Shown here piece by piece: positions 17,599-27,209 of a DNA stretch of 49,296 nucleotides; position 1 is the stretch's first letter, and each line of letters opens with the position of its first letter. The translations under genes and the position numbers were made by a program. The notes beneath the pieces are model-generated. The model saw nothing but the letters and a program-made list of their open reading frames with translations. It did no database searches and was not told the DNA's origin. The stretch comes from CAG-1031 sp964391735 (GTDB taxonomy: Bacteria; Bacteroidota; Bacteroidia; Bacteroidales; Muribaculaceae), in contig CAYMNF010000006.1 in the NCBI GenBank assembly GCA_964391735.1, forward strand, positions 1 to 49,296, in the 5' to 3' direction.

Positions 17599-18522
17599 TC
17601 ACACCACTATTCTCATGCCGGCAGATGCCGCGACGGTGGCGGGGAAGATGGCTTGCGCCTCACGCACAAGCTGTGCGGGCGAGGGGTAACGCTTTGAGAA
17701 GTGCCCGATTATCAGTTTCTTAGCGTCGGCCTCGGCAGCCACGCGGGCTGCTACCTCGGCCGTTGAGTGCCCTCGGGCCTTGGCTTGCTTGCTGAGCTCG
17801 TGGCCGTAGGTGGCCTCATGGTACAACAGGTCAACCCCCCGCACGGCCTCGACAACGCGCCGGCTGTATGAGGTGTCGCCGGTGTAGGCGTATGCCACGG
17901 CCGGGTCGGCAGGGGTGGTAAGGGCGGCGTTGGGGACCACCGAGCCGTCAGGGCGTGTCCAATCGGCACCGGCGCGGATAGCCTGTCGTTGCCACGTGGG
18001 GATACCGAGGGCGTTGGCAACATCGCCACGCAGATGTCGACTTTTGGGTTTTTGCCGGAACACAAACCCCGTGGCCGGGGTGTCGGCGTGGTGTACCGGG
18101 AAGGTTTCAACCGTCAGTGAGGGTTCGTCAACAATGACACGGCTCTCACCGGGGGTTAGAATATCCCACTCAATCTGCAGCGGGATGTCATGGCCGATGG
18201 TGCGCAGAAGGGCGTCAAACAACTCGGCGCCTTTCTCAAAGATGTGCACCGTTATGGCCTCACGACTCTCTTGCAACCCCATTGATGACAACAGCCCGGG
18301 CAGGCCGAGGCAGTGGTCGCCGTGCAGGTGGGAGATGAATATGTGTCGCAGCCGATTGAAGGGCAGGCGCATCTTTCTGAACATGGTCTGGGCTCCCTCG
18401 CCACAGTCAATCATGTACAGGCTCTGGCGGTTCTCCAACACCTGGCAAGAGGTCAGCTGGCCAGGCACGGGTATGGCGGCGGCGCACCCCAATATGTTCA
18501 AAACCATGCCGCTGTCAGCCAT
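17599..18522 (-). CDS. rnz: Ribonuclease Z
   Basis: The 307-residue metallo-beta-lactamase-fold endonuclease trims the 3' end of tRNA precursors. The zinc motif FISHLHGDHCLGLPGLL (about residues 57-73) and the later YTGDTSYS and HEATYGHE segments are visible, as is the C-terminal GHFSKRY. I chose the ATG at 18522 rather than the in-frame TTG at 18525. It overlaps the phoH stop codon by one base (TGATG), so translation of the two is probably coupled. Confidence 0.95.
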   Translation of the reverse strand: MADSGMVLNILGCAAAIPVPGQLTSCQVLENRQSLYMIDCGEGAQTMFRKMRLPFNRLRHIFISHLHGDHCLGLPGLLSSMGLQESREAITVHIFEKGAELFDALLRTIGHDIPLQIEWDILTPGESRVIVDEPSLTVETFPVHHADTPATGFVFRQKPKSRHLRGDVANALGIPTWQRQAIRAGADWTRPDGSVVPNAALTTPADPAVAYAYTGDTSYSRRVVEAVRGVDLLYHEATYGHELSKQAKARGHSTAEVAARVAAEADAKKLIIGHFSKRYPSPAQLVREAQAIFPATVAASAGMRIVV

Positions 18523-19520
18523 CAATCCTCAGCGTTTTCGCGGGCTTTTTCCTCAGTTTTCTCGGCATCCTCAAGTCGGCGCATCTGCTCGTCATGCTGC
18601 TCGTATGCCTCGACAATGCGCTGTACAAGGGCATGACGCACGATGTCCTTCTTGCCAAAGTCAACCCGGCCGATTCCCTGCACACCCTTCAATATCTTCA
18701 GGGCCTGCATAAGTCCCGACGCGGTTGAACGCGGGAGGTCGATCTGGGTGGCGTCGCCGGTGATGATCATCTTGGCGTTCATGCCCAGACGTGTCAGGAA
18801 CATCTTTATCTGCTGTGTGGTGGTGTTCTGGGCCTCGTCCAGCACAATCACGGCATCGTTGAGGGTGCGTCCGCGCATAAAGGCCAGGGGGGCGATCTGT
18901 ATCACCTTGGTCTCCATATACTCCTTCAGCTTCATAGCCGGGATCATATCCTCAAGGGCATCATAGAGGGGCTGCAGGTAGGGGTCAATTTTGTCACGCA
19001 TATCCCCGGGGAGGAAACCCAACTTCTCACCGGCCTCAACGGCGGGACGCGACAGGATAATCTTGCGCACCTCCTTGTTCTTCAATGCCCTGACAGCTAA
19101 GGCAATGGCGATGTAGGTCTTACCGGTACCTGCCGGCCCCAAGGCAAAAGTGAGGTCATTCTTTGCGAAGGTCTCCACCAAAAGTTGCTGGTTGGGGGTG
19201 CGTCCTTGTATGGGGCGCCCGGTGACGCCGTAGACTATCACATCATCACGCTTGAGGGTTGCGGGTGTTTGCCCGTGCACCGTGGCAAGGATTACATCCT
19301 CGTTAAGGGAGTTGTATTCAACAGCATGGTCCTCAAGTTTCTTGACCAGCTTCTCAAACCGCGATGTATCATGGTCATCCCCCAGAACCTTTATGACTTG
19401 ACCCCGCGCCGTGATTCTCAGTTTGGGGAAAAGGTTCTTCAGCAATGACATATTTGCGTTGTTGATGCCATAGAAACTGACGGGATCAACACGGTCAATG
19501 ATAATTACGCGTTCAATCAT
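18522..19520 (-). CDS. PhoH-family ATPase (YbeZ type)
   Basis: The 332-residue protein has an N-terminal extension (about 1-110, with a KH-like fold expected for YbeZ) and a PhoH nucleotide-hydrolase domain. The Walker A motif is GPAGTGKTYIA (about residues 133-143) and the Walker B is AVIVLDEAQNTT (about 222-233). The family is linked to RNA metabolism and often works with YbeY, whose gene is also in this window (29107-29553) but not adjacent. The stop is fused to the rnz start. The C-terminal 30 residues are highly charged. Confidence 0.92.
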   Translation of the reverse strand: MIERVIIIDRVDPVSFYGINNANMSLLKNLFPKLRITARGQVIKVLGDDHDTSRFEKLVKKLEDHAVEYNSLNEDVILATVHGQTPATLKRDDVIVYGVTGRPIQGRTPNQQLLVETFAKNDLTFALGPAGTGKTYIAIALAVRALKNKEVRKIILSRPAVEAGEKLGFLPGDMRDKIDPYLQPLYDALEDMIPAMKLKEYMETKVIQIAPLAFMRGRTLNDAVIVLDEAQNTTTQQIKMFLTRLGMNAKMIITGDATQIDLPRSTASGLMQALKILKGVQGIGRVDFGKKDIVRHALVQRIVEAYEQHDEQMRRLEDAEKTEEKARENAED

Positions 19521-19569
19521 ATAGGGGAAGTGTAATATAGACGTTATATATTTGGAACGCCCCCGGCCG

Positions 19570-20208
19570 TCATAAAGTTGGGAGGGTGGCGAAAGTGTAT
19601 CCCTGCTCCTTAAGCCACGTCAGGGCCGCGGGGAGTGCATGCTCAAGGCGTGGCCATGCCTTGATGGAGTCATGGAATACAATAATGGAGCCGTTGCGGG
19701 CATATCGGCGCACAGTCTCGAAGCATCGTTCTGGGCTTAGTCGGCGGCTGTAGTCACGCGTGACGACATCATACATCACAATGTTGTAATGATGCTTGAG
19801 GGCAGCTGCCTGGGCCCAACGCATGATGCCGTGCGGCGGCCGGAAAAGGGTTGTCCCCAACAGCTCGTTGGCACGCGCAATGTCGCGCAGGTAGCGGCGC
19901 GTCCCCACCTTCATCCCCTGCAGGTGGTGCATGGTGTGGTTGCCCACGCAGTGACCGCGGCGCCGCACCTCCTCAAGCAGCTCGGGGTGCCGGCGCACAT
20001 TGTCCCCGACCATGAAAAATGTGGCCTTGACCCCATGTTGGTCCAGGATATCCAGCACGCGCGGGGTAACCTCGGGCACCGGCCCGTCGTCAAAGGTTAT
20101 GTACACGGTGGGCTGCAGACGCTTCAGGCGCCACACGGCCTCAGGGAAGAGCAACCTGTAGGCCAGTGGCGGCTGCTCAATCCACATTCCGCGTTGCAGT
20201 TTCTTCAC
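19570..20208 (-). CDS. Polysaccharide deacetylase (NodB-like, CE4)
   Basis: The 212-residue protein has the CE4 motifs in order: VYITFDDGPVPEVT (about 35-48, catalytic and metal Asp), the metal-binding HxxxH in GNHTMHHLQG (about 89-98), RPPHG (about 118-122), and the C-terminal IIVFHDSIKAW (about 173-183). It would remove N-acetyl or O-acetyl groups from cell-wall or envelope sugars. The start is a GTG at 20208; an ATG seven codons further in is also possible. No signal peptide is visible, so the protein may be cytoplasmic. It follows the DUF2723 gene by only 12 bases. Confidence 0.9.
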   Translation of the reverse strand: MKKLQRGMWIEQPPLAYRLLFPEAVWRLKRLQPTVYITFDDGPVPEVTPRVLDILDQHGVKATFFMVGDNVRRHPELLEEVRRRGHCVGNHTMHHLQGMKVGTRRYLRDIARANELLGTTLFRPPHGIMRWAQAAALKHHYNIVMYDVVTRDYSRRLSPERCFETVRRYARNGSIIVFHDSIKAWPRLEHALPAALTWLKEQGYTFATLPTL

Positions 20209-20220
20209 GACTCGGCTTTT

Positions 20221-23200
20221 TTACGATTCGGGTTGTTCAGCAGGCTCTTCGCCGGCATCAGACTGCAGACCTTGCAACATCTCCTGCAGGTTCTGCAACA
20301 GGGGGCCGGTAGCAACCCCGGCGGCTGACAGTCGCTGAAGCACCTGCTCCATGCTGCCGCCGGTGTGGCCGTAGGCCAGGACAAGCTGCGGCAGGTAGGT
20401 CTGCGTGGCGTATATGTCAACCGAGGCAAGGGTGTTGAACTGCCGTGGGTTAAGGCTCTGTTGGTAACGTGCCATCTGCCCTACACGGTCAATCTCGCCA
20501 AGGAGAAGTGATTGTGCATGCTCCTTGAACTTAGCCGAGTTGGTGCGTGTCCCCAACTCCCAATACAAAGTGGCCACATCAAGGACCATCGGGATAGAGT
20601 AGGGTGACACCTTGGCGGGGAGTTTACGCTCCATCAGCTCAAGCAGATTGCCGGCCATCTTGAGTTTTCGGGTCTTTTGGGCCTGATCCCCGGTGGCTTC
20701 CGCGGCAGCGGCCTCCTCGATGAGGGCCTGGGCGGTCTCGATGATTGAGATGCGCATGGTGGATACCATACGGCGAACGGTCTCGTCGAGGTACAACCGG
20801 TCGGTGTTGGCGGCGTCCAATCCGCCCCAGCGATACTTCTCGGTGATGGTCTTGTAGGCGCGCTCTGTGTCAACGCGTATTGAGCCGGACTCAGGCAGCT
20901 GAGTGGCAAGGGGTGTGACCTCATAGGCCAACCCGGTGCGACGCATATACGGCTCAAGGTTGACGTACATATCGTTGGGAACCGTCACGGCAAAGTAGAT
21001 GGGACGGTCCCACCCGTTGCGCATTGAGGTTGCCAGGATGTCGGTGGTGATAATCGAGTTGATGGGTGCGTATCCGCGGCCTTGATACAGGTCGGCAAGG
21101 ATCTGATTCTGGGAAACGCCGGCCTCGGCGGGGGTAAGTCGGCCCTTTTCAACGGCTTTGTCAAGGTCAACGGGGATTGACAACAGGTGGTGACTGAGGG
21201 TGGGCTCGCCCTTGCTGCGGTAAAGGTTGTCAAGCACCTGATATGCATCTGCCGAGACGTTGGGAACAAGATTGTTGTCAAAGAAGGCAACCTGCATACG
21301 GTCATGGGCATACGCCTCAGAGGGGGCAAGCATCTTCAGCCCGGCGGCCTCGTAGCTGGGTTTCTTCATCATGTCGATGTACCAGGCGGCCGTCAGGTAG
21401 CTTTGGTTTACTACCTTGACGTCGGTGCGCACTCCCTCAACCTCCTGGGCATACCACAGGGGGAAGGTGTCGTTGTCTCCGTTGGTGAAGATAACGGCAT
21501 TGGGTTCAAGGGAGTTCAGGTAGTTGAAGGCGAAGTCCCGCGCGGTGTAGCGGCCTGAACGGTCATGGTCATCCCACGTTTGGGACACCATTTGCAGGGG
21601 CACAAAAATTCCCATGGCCAGGGCAACCCAGCTTTGCCAGGGCACGGCGGTGATGCCGTCGGCATCCTCTTTTTCCTCGGTCTTCCCGGCTTTGTTCTGT
21701 TTTTTACCCTTGAACAGGTAGCTGAGCAGCGCCTTGAGGCCCGGCACGCCCAACCCTATCCAGATGGCGAAGGCATAGAAGGACCCGGCATAGGCATAGT
21801 CGCGCTCACGCGGCTGGCCCGGCGGCTGGTTCAGGTACAGAACGATGGCGATACCGGTCATGAAGAACAGGAAGAACACCACCCAAAATTGCTCAATACC
21901 ACGCTTTGAGTGGAACGCCTGCCAGCACAACCCGATGATGCCCATCAGCAGCGGCAACATATAAAAGACGTTATGTCCCTTGTTGCCCTCACCCTCATCA
22001 TACGGCAACAGGCTTTGGTCGCCGAGACGCGGATTGTCGATGAAGGGGATGCCGCTTATCCAGTTGCCATAGTTGGGTTGGCCCTCTCCCTGGATGTCGT
22101 TTTGTCGACCGGCAAAGTTCCACATAAAGTACCGCCAATACATCCAGTTGAGCTGATACTCTATAAAGTAGCGCAGGTTCTCGCCCACGGTGGGCTTTTT
22201 CATCAACTCGGTCTGTATGGTGTTGCCGTAGTCGTCAACCATCAGCGTTCCCTCGACATCATTCCCCTGCATGTTGGTCCAGTCAATATACCCCTGAGCA
22301 CGTGATGAGTCATACATGCGGGGGAATACCATGTTCAGTTCAGGGGTGTATGTGATTTCGGTCTTTTTCCCGGTCTCAATATATTCATCGGGTTGCGAGG
22401 CATCGCTCTTCACAACCTTTCCATATTGCGTGGCGCCCTCTTTGGTGATGGCATGGCCCGTGGCATCATACACCGGTTTGGATGAGAACACCTGCCCGTA
22501 GAGCAAGGGACGCTCGCCATACTGCTCACGGTTGAGGTAGCTGGCCAGGTCGAAGACGTTGTCCGGGGCATTCTGATTCATGGGCGTGGAGGCTGACGAC
22601 CTGATCAACAGCAGGGCGTAGCTTGAGTAGCCCACGAAGATCACCAACATGGATATCAGCGACAGGGACAACAGGCGCAAAGGAAGTTTCTTGCGCCAGA
22701 ACATCCACACTACAACAGCAATCATCAACAGCACAATCAGCCACGTGGACATGCCCACCATCAGCACGCCGCTCAACAGTATGGGCAGCAATATGGCCAC
22801 GCGCTGCACCACTGTGGTGTTGCGCTGCGGGGTGGCGTTGGCTCCCGAGATGGCGCTGTAAACGGCGTGGATTCCCCAGATAAATGAGGCTACAAGAACT
22901 GCGGCATATACCAAGGTGCCGGTGTTATAGGGGGTGTGCAGTCCGTTAACAAAGATCAGTTCGAACTGTTGGGCCATCTTCACGAACCCGGGAACCAGCC
23001 CGTAGAGTATCAACGCCACAACCACGGCCGAGATACACAGGGCAATAAGGGACCCCTTTGCGTTTGTGTCTTTGTATTTGGTGTAATAAATAACCAAGGC
23101 TACCGCCGGGATGCACAGCAGGTTGAGCAGGTGCACGGCAATGGAAACACCTATCACATAGGCTATCAGCAACAGATACCGGTCACTGCCGGGATTGTCG

Positions 23201-23706
23201 GCTCGGTTTTGCCACTTCAGAATCAGCCAGAAGACCAGAGCGGTACAGAATGAGGAGAAGGCATAGACCTCGCCCTCAACAGCCGAGAACCAGAAGGTAT
23301 CGCTCCACGTGTAGGCCAATGCGCCGCACAGGCCGGCACCCATAATCAGCACCAGCTGGGGGAGGGTGACCACGGTGGCATCATCCCTAACCACAAGCCG
23401 CTTCACAAGATGCGTAACGGTCCAGAAAAGCAGCAGTATGGTGCCGGCTGATAACAGGGCCGACATGCAGTTGACGGCAACGGCTGCCTGTGTAATGTCT
23501 CCGGTGAAGTTAATGAAGAAGCGTGCGGCAAGCATAAAGATGGGGTTGCCCGGCGGGTGACCAATCTCAAGCTTGGCACCCTGCAAAATAAATTCAGGAC
23601 AATCCCAGAAACTCGCGGTGGGCTCAATGGTGCACAGGTAGGTCACGGCGGCAACCACAAAGCACAGCCACCCCAAGGTGTTGTTTACAATGTTATACTT
23701 TCTCAT
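20221..23706 (-). CDS. DUF2723 membrane protein, GT-C glycosyltransferase-like
   Basis: Started at the ATG at 23706 the product is 1161 residues, with an N-terminal block of about a dozen membrane helices (to about residue 620) and a large soluble C-terminal part. The first external loop holds SFWDCPEFI, and its acidic pair recalls the catalytic acidic residues of protein O-mannosyltransferases (GT-C fold), which is the usual reading of Pfam DUF2723. A second helix block with NQPPGQPRERDYAYAGSF and a periplasmic segment with DHDRSGRYTARDF follow. It probably transfers sugar from a lipid carrier in envelope glycosylation; the acceptor is unknown. A longer ORF starting at 23853 was rejected because it runs through the promoter region. 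Confidence 0.92.
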   Translation of the reverse strand: MRKYNIVNNTLGWLCFVVAAVTYLCTIEPTASFWDCPEFILQGAKLEIGHPPGNPIFMLAARFFINFTGDITQAAVAVNCMSALLSAGTILLLFWTVTHLVKRLVVRDDATVVTLPQLVLIMGAGLCGALAYTWSDTFWFSAVEGEVYAFSSFCTALVFWLILKWQNRADNPGSDRYLLLIAYVIGVSIAVHLLNLLCIPAVALVIYYTKYKDTNAKGSLIALCISAVVVALILYGLVPGFVKMAQQFELIFVNGLHTPYNTGTLVYAAVLVASFIWGIHAVYSAISGANATPQRNTTVVQRVAILLPILLSGVLMVGMSTWLIVLLMIAVVVWMFWRKKLPLRLLSLSLISMLVIFVGYSSYALLLIRSSASTPMNQNAPDNVFDLASYLNREQYGERPLLYGQVFSSKPVYDATGHAITKEGATQYGKVVKSDASQPDEYIETGKKTEITYTPELNMVFPRMYDSSRAQGYIDWTNMQGNDVEGTLMVDDYGNTIQTELMKKPTVGENLRYFIEYQLNWMYWRYFMWNFAGRQNDIQGEGQPNYGNWISGIPFIDNPRLGDQSLLPYDEGEGNKGHNVFYMLPLLMGIIGLCWQAFHSKRGIEQFWVVFFLFFMTGIAIVLYLNQPPGQPRERDYAYAGSFYAFAIWIGLGVPGLKALLSYLFKGKKQNKAGKTEEKEDADGITAVPWQSWVALAMGIFVPLQMVSQTWDDHDRSGRYTARDFAFNYLNSLEPNAVIFTNGDNDTFPLWYAQEVEGVRTDVKVVNQSYLTAAWYIDMMKKPSYEAAGLKMLAPSEAYAHDRMQVAFFDNNLVPNVSADAYQVLDNLYRSKGEPTLSHHLLSIPVDLDKAVEKGRLTPAEAGVSQNQILADLYQGRGYAPINSIITTDILATSMRNGWDRPIYFAVTVPNDMYVNLEPYMRRTGLAYEVTPLATQLPESGSIRVDTERAYKTITEKYRWGGLDAANTDRLYLDETVRRMVSTMRISIIETAQALIEEAAAAEATGDQAQKTRKLKMAGNLLELMERKLPAKVSPYSIPMVLDVATLYWELGTRTNSAKFKEHAQSLLLGEIDRVGQMARYQQSLNPRQFNTLASVDIYATQTYLPQLVLAYGHTGGSMEQVLQRLSAAGVATGPLLQNLQEMLQGLQSDAGEEPAEQPES

Positions 23707-23793
23707 CTTTTTCAATGTGATCTCCCCGTGGCAGGGCTCAATCCTAACAACAGGGATAGACAACCCGTGGTACAGGTTGTCAGGTTTATCGCG

Positions 23794-23822
23794 CAAAAAT
23801 ACAAACTTTTTCGGTAATTTTG
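23794..23822. promoter_or_regulatory. Closely spaced divergent -7 elements for the DUF2723 gene and rsmA
   Basis: On the minus strand 23794-23801 reads TATTTTTG, and on the plus strand 23815-23822 reads TAATTTTG; both fit TAnnTTTG. They would start transcription near 23788 (leader about 80 bases) and 23830 (leader about 17 bases). Neither has a TTTG at the ideal distance. The two polymerase sites overlap, so they may compete. Confidence 0.5.
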
Positions 23823-23846
23823 CCACACAAAGCGTTATAATGCTGT

Positions 23847-24620
23847 ATGACAAGCAAAGTAAAACCCAAAAAGGCCCTTGGCCAACATTTCCTTACCGAT
23901 GTATCAATTGCGCGGCGGATTGCCGACACCCTGCAGGTGGCGCCCTCCCTGCCAGTGATTGAGGTGGGCCCGGGCATGGGCGTCCTGTCTCGGTGCCTGC
24001 TGGACAACGGGCATAAATTGCGCGTGGCCGAGGTTGACAATGAGTCTATTGAGTACCTCAAGAAACACTTCAGCGACCTGCCGTATGAGGATATCCTGAA
24101 CCGGGATTTCCTGAAGCTTGATCTTAAAAATGTTTTCCCCGGGGCAGATAAAATAGCCGTCATCGGGAACTATCCATACAACATTTCATCGCAGATATTT
24201 TTCCATGTACTTGAGTATAAGGACATTGTGCAGGTCTGTTCAGGGATGTTGCAGAAGGAGGTCGCCGAGAGGCTGTGCGCCCCTCCGGGCACCAAGGCTC
24301 GCGGCATACTCAGTGTTCTGCTGCAGGCATGGTATGACGTTGAATACCTCTTTACCGTTGAACCGGGGGTCTTTAATCCGCCGCCCAAAGTCTACAGTGG
24401 CGTTATGCGCATGGTGCGCAACAATGTCACTGACCTTGGGGTTGATCCATCGCGATTTAAGACGGTGGTGAAGACTGCCTTTGCCCAGCGCCGCAAGCAA
24501 TTGCGAAATTCCCTTAAGCCACTGTTCCCCAACGGGTTGCCGCAATCCGATTTGCTGACATTGCGCCCTGAGGACCTATCAGTGCAACAGTTTATCGAGC
24601 TTACGGCATTGTTGCCTTGA
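23847..24620 (+). CDS. rsmA: 16S rRNA dimethyladenosine transferase
   Basis: The 257-residue enzyme dimethylates A1518 and A1519 in helix 45 of 16S rRNA. The signature KKALGQHFLTD near the N terminus, the SAM motif VIEVGPGMGVLSR (about residues 36-48) and the catalytic NYPYNISSQIF (about 107-117) are present. It is the only plus-strand gene between 1.6 and 31 kb. It converges with uvrC, with only 10 bases between the stops and no visible terminator. Confidence 0.97.
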   Translation: MTSKVKPKKALGQHFLTDVSIARRIADTLQVAPSLPVIEVGPGMGVLSRCLLDNGHKLRVAEVDNESIEYLKKHFSDLPYEDILNRDFLKLDLKNVFPGADKIAVIGNYPYNISSQIFFHVLEYKDIVQVCSGMLQKEVAERLCAPPGTKARGILSVLLQAWYDVEYLFTVEPGVFNPPPKVYSGVMRMVRNNVTDLGVDPSRFKTVVKTAFAQRRKQLRNSLKPLFPNGLPQSDLLTLRPEDLSVQQFIELTALLP

Positions 24621-24630
24621 CAAGGCGCCC

Positions 24631-26442
24631 CTATTTGTGCAAAGCGTTGTAGATTATTGAGGCCTTTGAGGGGCCTACAACATCGGCAATGGCGTCAAGA
24701 TCGGCCTCACGTAACCGCTTGACACTACGAAACTTAGCCAACAGCGCTGTACGGGTCTTCTCGCCCACCCCCTTTATGGAGTCCAGTTCTGAGACAGTCT
24801 GCCCCTTTGAGCGGCGGTTTCGGTGATGGGTGATTCCAAAACGGTGGGCCTCGTCTCGCAACGCCTGCACAACACGCAGGCTCTCTGAGTTTTTGTCAAT
24901 ATACAGGGGCACACTGTCGCCGGGGAAATATATCTCCTCAAGTCGTTTGGCAATCCCGACAAGTGCAACTTGCCCGCGGATTCCGATTTCGTCAAACGCC
25001 TCAACCGCCGCGCTTAGCTGCCCCTTGCCACCATCAACAATCACGAGCTGGGGAAGGGATTGTCCCTCATTGAGCATTCGGGTGTATCGGCGGGTCAAGA
25101 CCTCCTTCATTGATGCAAAATCATCTGGCCCCTCAACCGTCTTTATGTTGAAGTGGCGATAGTCCCTTTTTGCCGGTTTGCCGTCTCGGAAGACCACGCA
25201 ACTGGCTACCGGATTGGTACCCTGGATGTTAGAGTTGTCAAAGCACTCTATATGGCGGGGTTCCTCGGTAAGGTGGAAGTCTGACTTCATCCTGGCCATG
25301 AGCCGGCGTGTGCGCTCACCGGGGTCGACCCGCTCAAGGGTCTTGAGTAAATCAACCTGTTGTTGGCGAGCATTTCTGCAACTTACCTCAAGCAACTTGG
25401 CCTTGTCGCCACGCTGGGGAATGGTGAATGTTACCCCTTCAAACTCTACATCAGGCAGTTCCTGTACAATCACTTCTTTATAGTCAGCGCCAATCTTCTC
25501 GGCAACCTCATTGAGGGCATATCCCAAAATGGTGGATAAGGACTCTTCCATAGCACGCTTGTAATGCAGTGTCAGTGATTTGACAACTGCCCCATGGCGC
25601 ACGTGCATATAGTTGACCCACACGTCCTTATCATCCTCATGCAAACCGAAAACATCAACCTCGTCCATTGTCTGGCTCACAATGACACTCTTGGCTTGAT
25701 AACGCTCAATCAGGTCGTACTTTACCTTTAATGACTGGGCCTCCTCAAAACGCATTTCCTCAGAGAGCTTCATCATTTCCTCGCGCAGAATTTGCAGAAG
25801 TTCAGCCGTGTCACCTCGCAAAATCTGTTTTACACGCTCAATATCCCGGCCATATTCCTCGGCTGAGACACGCCCGGTACAGGGCCCTTTGCAGCGGTGC
25901 ATGTGGAAGTCGAGGCACAGCCGTCCTTTCCCTTTGCGTACGTAGTCTGGGGTGATGTCATGCCGGCAGGAGCGTATGGGATAGAGCTCATGAACGAGCT
26001 CCAATACTGCCTTGGCTACTGAGATATGGGTATATGGGCCGTAGAATTTTGAGCCGTCACGTATCTTTTGTCGCGTAAGGAACACCCGCGGAAATGTTTC
26101 GTTGGTAACGACAATCCATGGATAGGACTTGTCATCCTTCAGCAAAACGTTGTACTTCGGTTGATACTCCTTAATCATCGAGGCCTCGAGATTCAGGGCA
26201 TCCTGCTCGGTTGGCACAACGATGTATGACATGTCGGCAATGGCACGCACCAACAGATTGGTGCGTAAGACATCATGCGTGCGGTTGAAGTATGATGACA
26301 CACGTCGCTTAAGATTCTTGGCCTTACCGACGTATATCACCTTCCCGGTTGCGTCATAATATGTATACACACCCGGAGTGTCGGGTAATATTGCAACCTT
26401 ATTGCGCAATTTTTCCGGTTTATTCTTCAGTTTGTTTCCCAT
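24631..26442 (-). CDS. uvrC: Excinuclease ABC subunit C
   Basis: The 603-residue nuclease makes both incisions in nucleotide excision repair with UvrA and UvrB. The N-terminal GIY-YIG domain is seen as GVYTYYDATGKVIYVGKAK (about 25-43). A UvrB-binding UVR motif lies near 205-240, and the C-terminal RNase H-like nuclease domain includes HIECFDNSNIQGTNPVAS (about 397-414) and VIVDGGKGQLSAA. The last 60 residues hold the helix-hairpin-helix region (LDSIKGVGEKTRTALL). Length is normal. It lies 155 bases after apt, separated by a strong inverted repeat. Confidence 0.97.
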   Translation of the reverse strand: MGNKLKNKPEKLRNKVAILPDTPGVYTYYDATGKVIYVGKAKNLKRRVSSYFNRTHDVLRTNLLVRAIADMSYIVVPTEQDALNLEASMIKEYQPKYNVLLKDDKSYPWIVVTNETFPRVFLTRQKIRDGSKFYGPYTHISVAKAVLELVHELYPIRSCRHDITPDYVRKGKGRLCLDFHMHRCKGPCTGRVSAEEYGRDIERVKQILRGDTAELLQILREEMMKLSEEMRFEEAQSLKVKYDLIERYQAKSVIVSQTMDEVDVFGLHEDDKDVWVNYMHVRHGAVVKSLTLHYKRAMEESLSTILGYALNEVAEKIGADYKEVIVQELPDVEFEGVTFTIPQRGDKAKLLEVSCRNARQQQVDLLKTLERVDPGERTRRLMARMKSDFHLTEEPRHIECFDNSNIQGTNPVASCVVFRDGKPAKRDYRHFNIKTVEGPDDFASMKEVLTRRYTRMLNEGQSLPQLVIVDGGKGQLSAAVEAFDEIGIRGQVALVGIAKRLEEIYFPGDSVPLYIDKNSESLRVVQALRDEAHRFGITHHRNRRSKGQTVSELDSIKGVGEKTRTALLAKFRSVKRLREADLDAIADVVGPSKASIIYNALHK

Positions 26443-26533
26443 AAATCCCGATTATTTCTCCCCTTGTTTTCCTAATGATATATTACACAACGGGCATTCC
26501 CCACAAAAATTGCAGATTAGCTACCGCTTATTA

Positions 26534-26580
26534 TGCAAACGCATGGCACACCGCCATATCCGGGTACCATGCGCTTTGCA
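26534..26580. repeat. Strong inverted repeat between apt and uvrC
   Basis: Arms 26534-26546 and 26567-26580 form a 13-bp stem with one bulged C and a 20-base loop. No T tract follows on either strand, so it is not a standard intrinsic terminator. It may end the apt transcript in another way, protect an RNA end, or bind protein. Confidence 0.6.
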
Positions 26581-26597
26581 ATAGAGGTTTTCTATTA

Positions 26598-27116
26598 TCA
26601 ATAAGCTATCAAGGTGGTCACCTCGGCATCTGCGGGGAGGTGTTCGCGACCATTCAGGGCAAGAATCTCAAGGATAAAGTTAATATACACCTTCTTAGGA
26701 TTCATTGACTTTACAAGGTTGTAAGCAGCCTCCATGGTACCGCCGGTTGCCAATACATCGTCATGGATCACCACAATATCATCGGGAGTGATGGCGTCCT
26801 CATGTATCTCGATAACATCGTCGCCATACTCCTTGTGGAACGAAGCCTTTATGGTCTTTGCGGGCAACTTGCCGGGCTTGCGGCAAGGAACAAAGCCGGC
26901 ACCGATTTCACGTGCCAGGATTGAGCCGCCAATAAAGCCCCTGCTTTCGATACCCACAACCTTGGTAATTCCACGGCCCTTGTAGAGTTTGGCAAGCTCG
27001 TCAGAGATTGTGGCCAGGGCCTGGGGGTCCTTGAATGCGGTGGTCAGGTCCTTAAAGATTACCCCCTTTACGGGGAAATCTACTACGTCGCGAATGCGTT
27101 CTTTTACGTATTCCAT
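26598..27116 (-). CDS. apt: Adenine phosphoribosyltransferase
   Basis: The 172-residue enzyme makes AMP from adenine and PRPP in purine salvage. The PRPP-binding motif is seen as DDIVVIHDDVLATGGTMEAA (about residues 112-131), and the segment VVGIESRGFIGGSILA (about 54-69) is typical of the family. Length is normal. The gene lies 93 bases downstream of the parS-like site and is followed by the inverted repeat at 26534. Confidence 0.96.
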   Translation of the reverse strand: MEYVKERIRDVVDFPVKGVIFKDLTTAFKDPQALATISDELAKLYKGRGITKVVGIESRGFIGGSILAREIGAGFVPCRKPGKLPAKTIKASFHKEYGDDVIEIHEDAITPDDIVVIHDDVLATGGTMEAAYNLVKSMNPKKVYINFILEILALNGREHLPADAEVTTLIAY

Positions 27117-27209
27117 ATATCTTTTTTATAGTTTATTTTCTTTTATCTTGTTTACTGTGTTTTTGATGGGTTTCCTGATAATATTAGGTTGACGGACAAA
27201 ATGCATAAT

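Noticed and set aside
17915..18712. 265-residue plus-strand ORF across rnz and phoH
   Set aside because: It is antisense to two well-supported genes and has no recognisable domain; a shadow frame in G/C-rich DNA.
23707..23853. 49-residue N-terminal extension of the DUF2723 protein
   Set aside because: It crosses the promoter region, overlaps the rsmA start and adds residues unlike the family; MRKYNIVNNTLGWL at 23706 is a natural start before the first helix.
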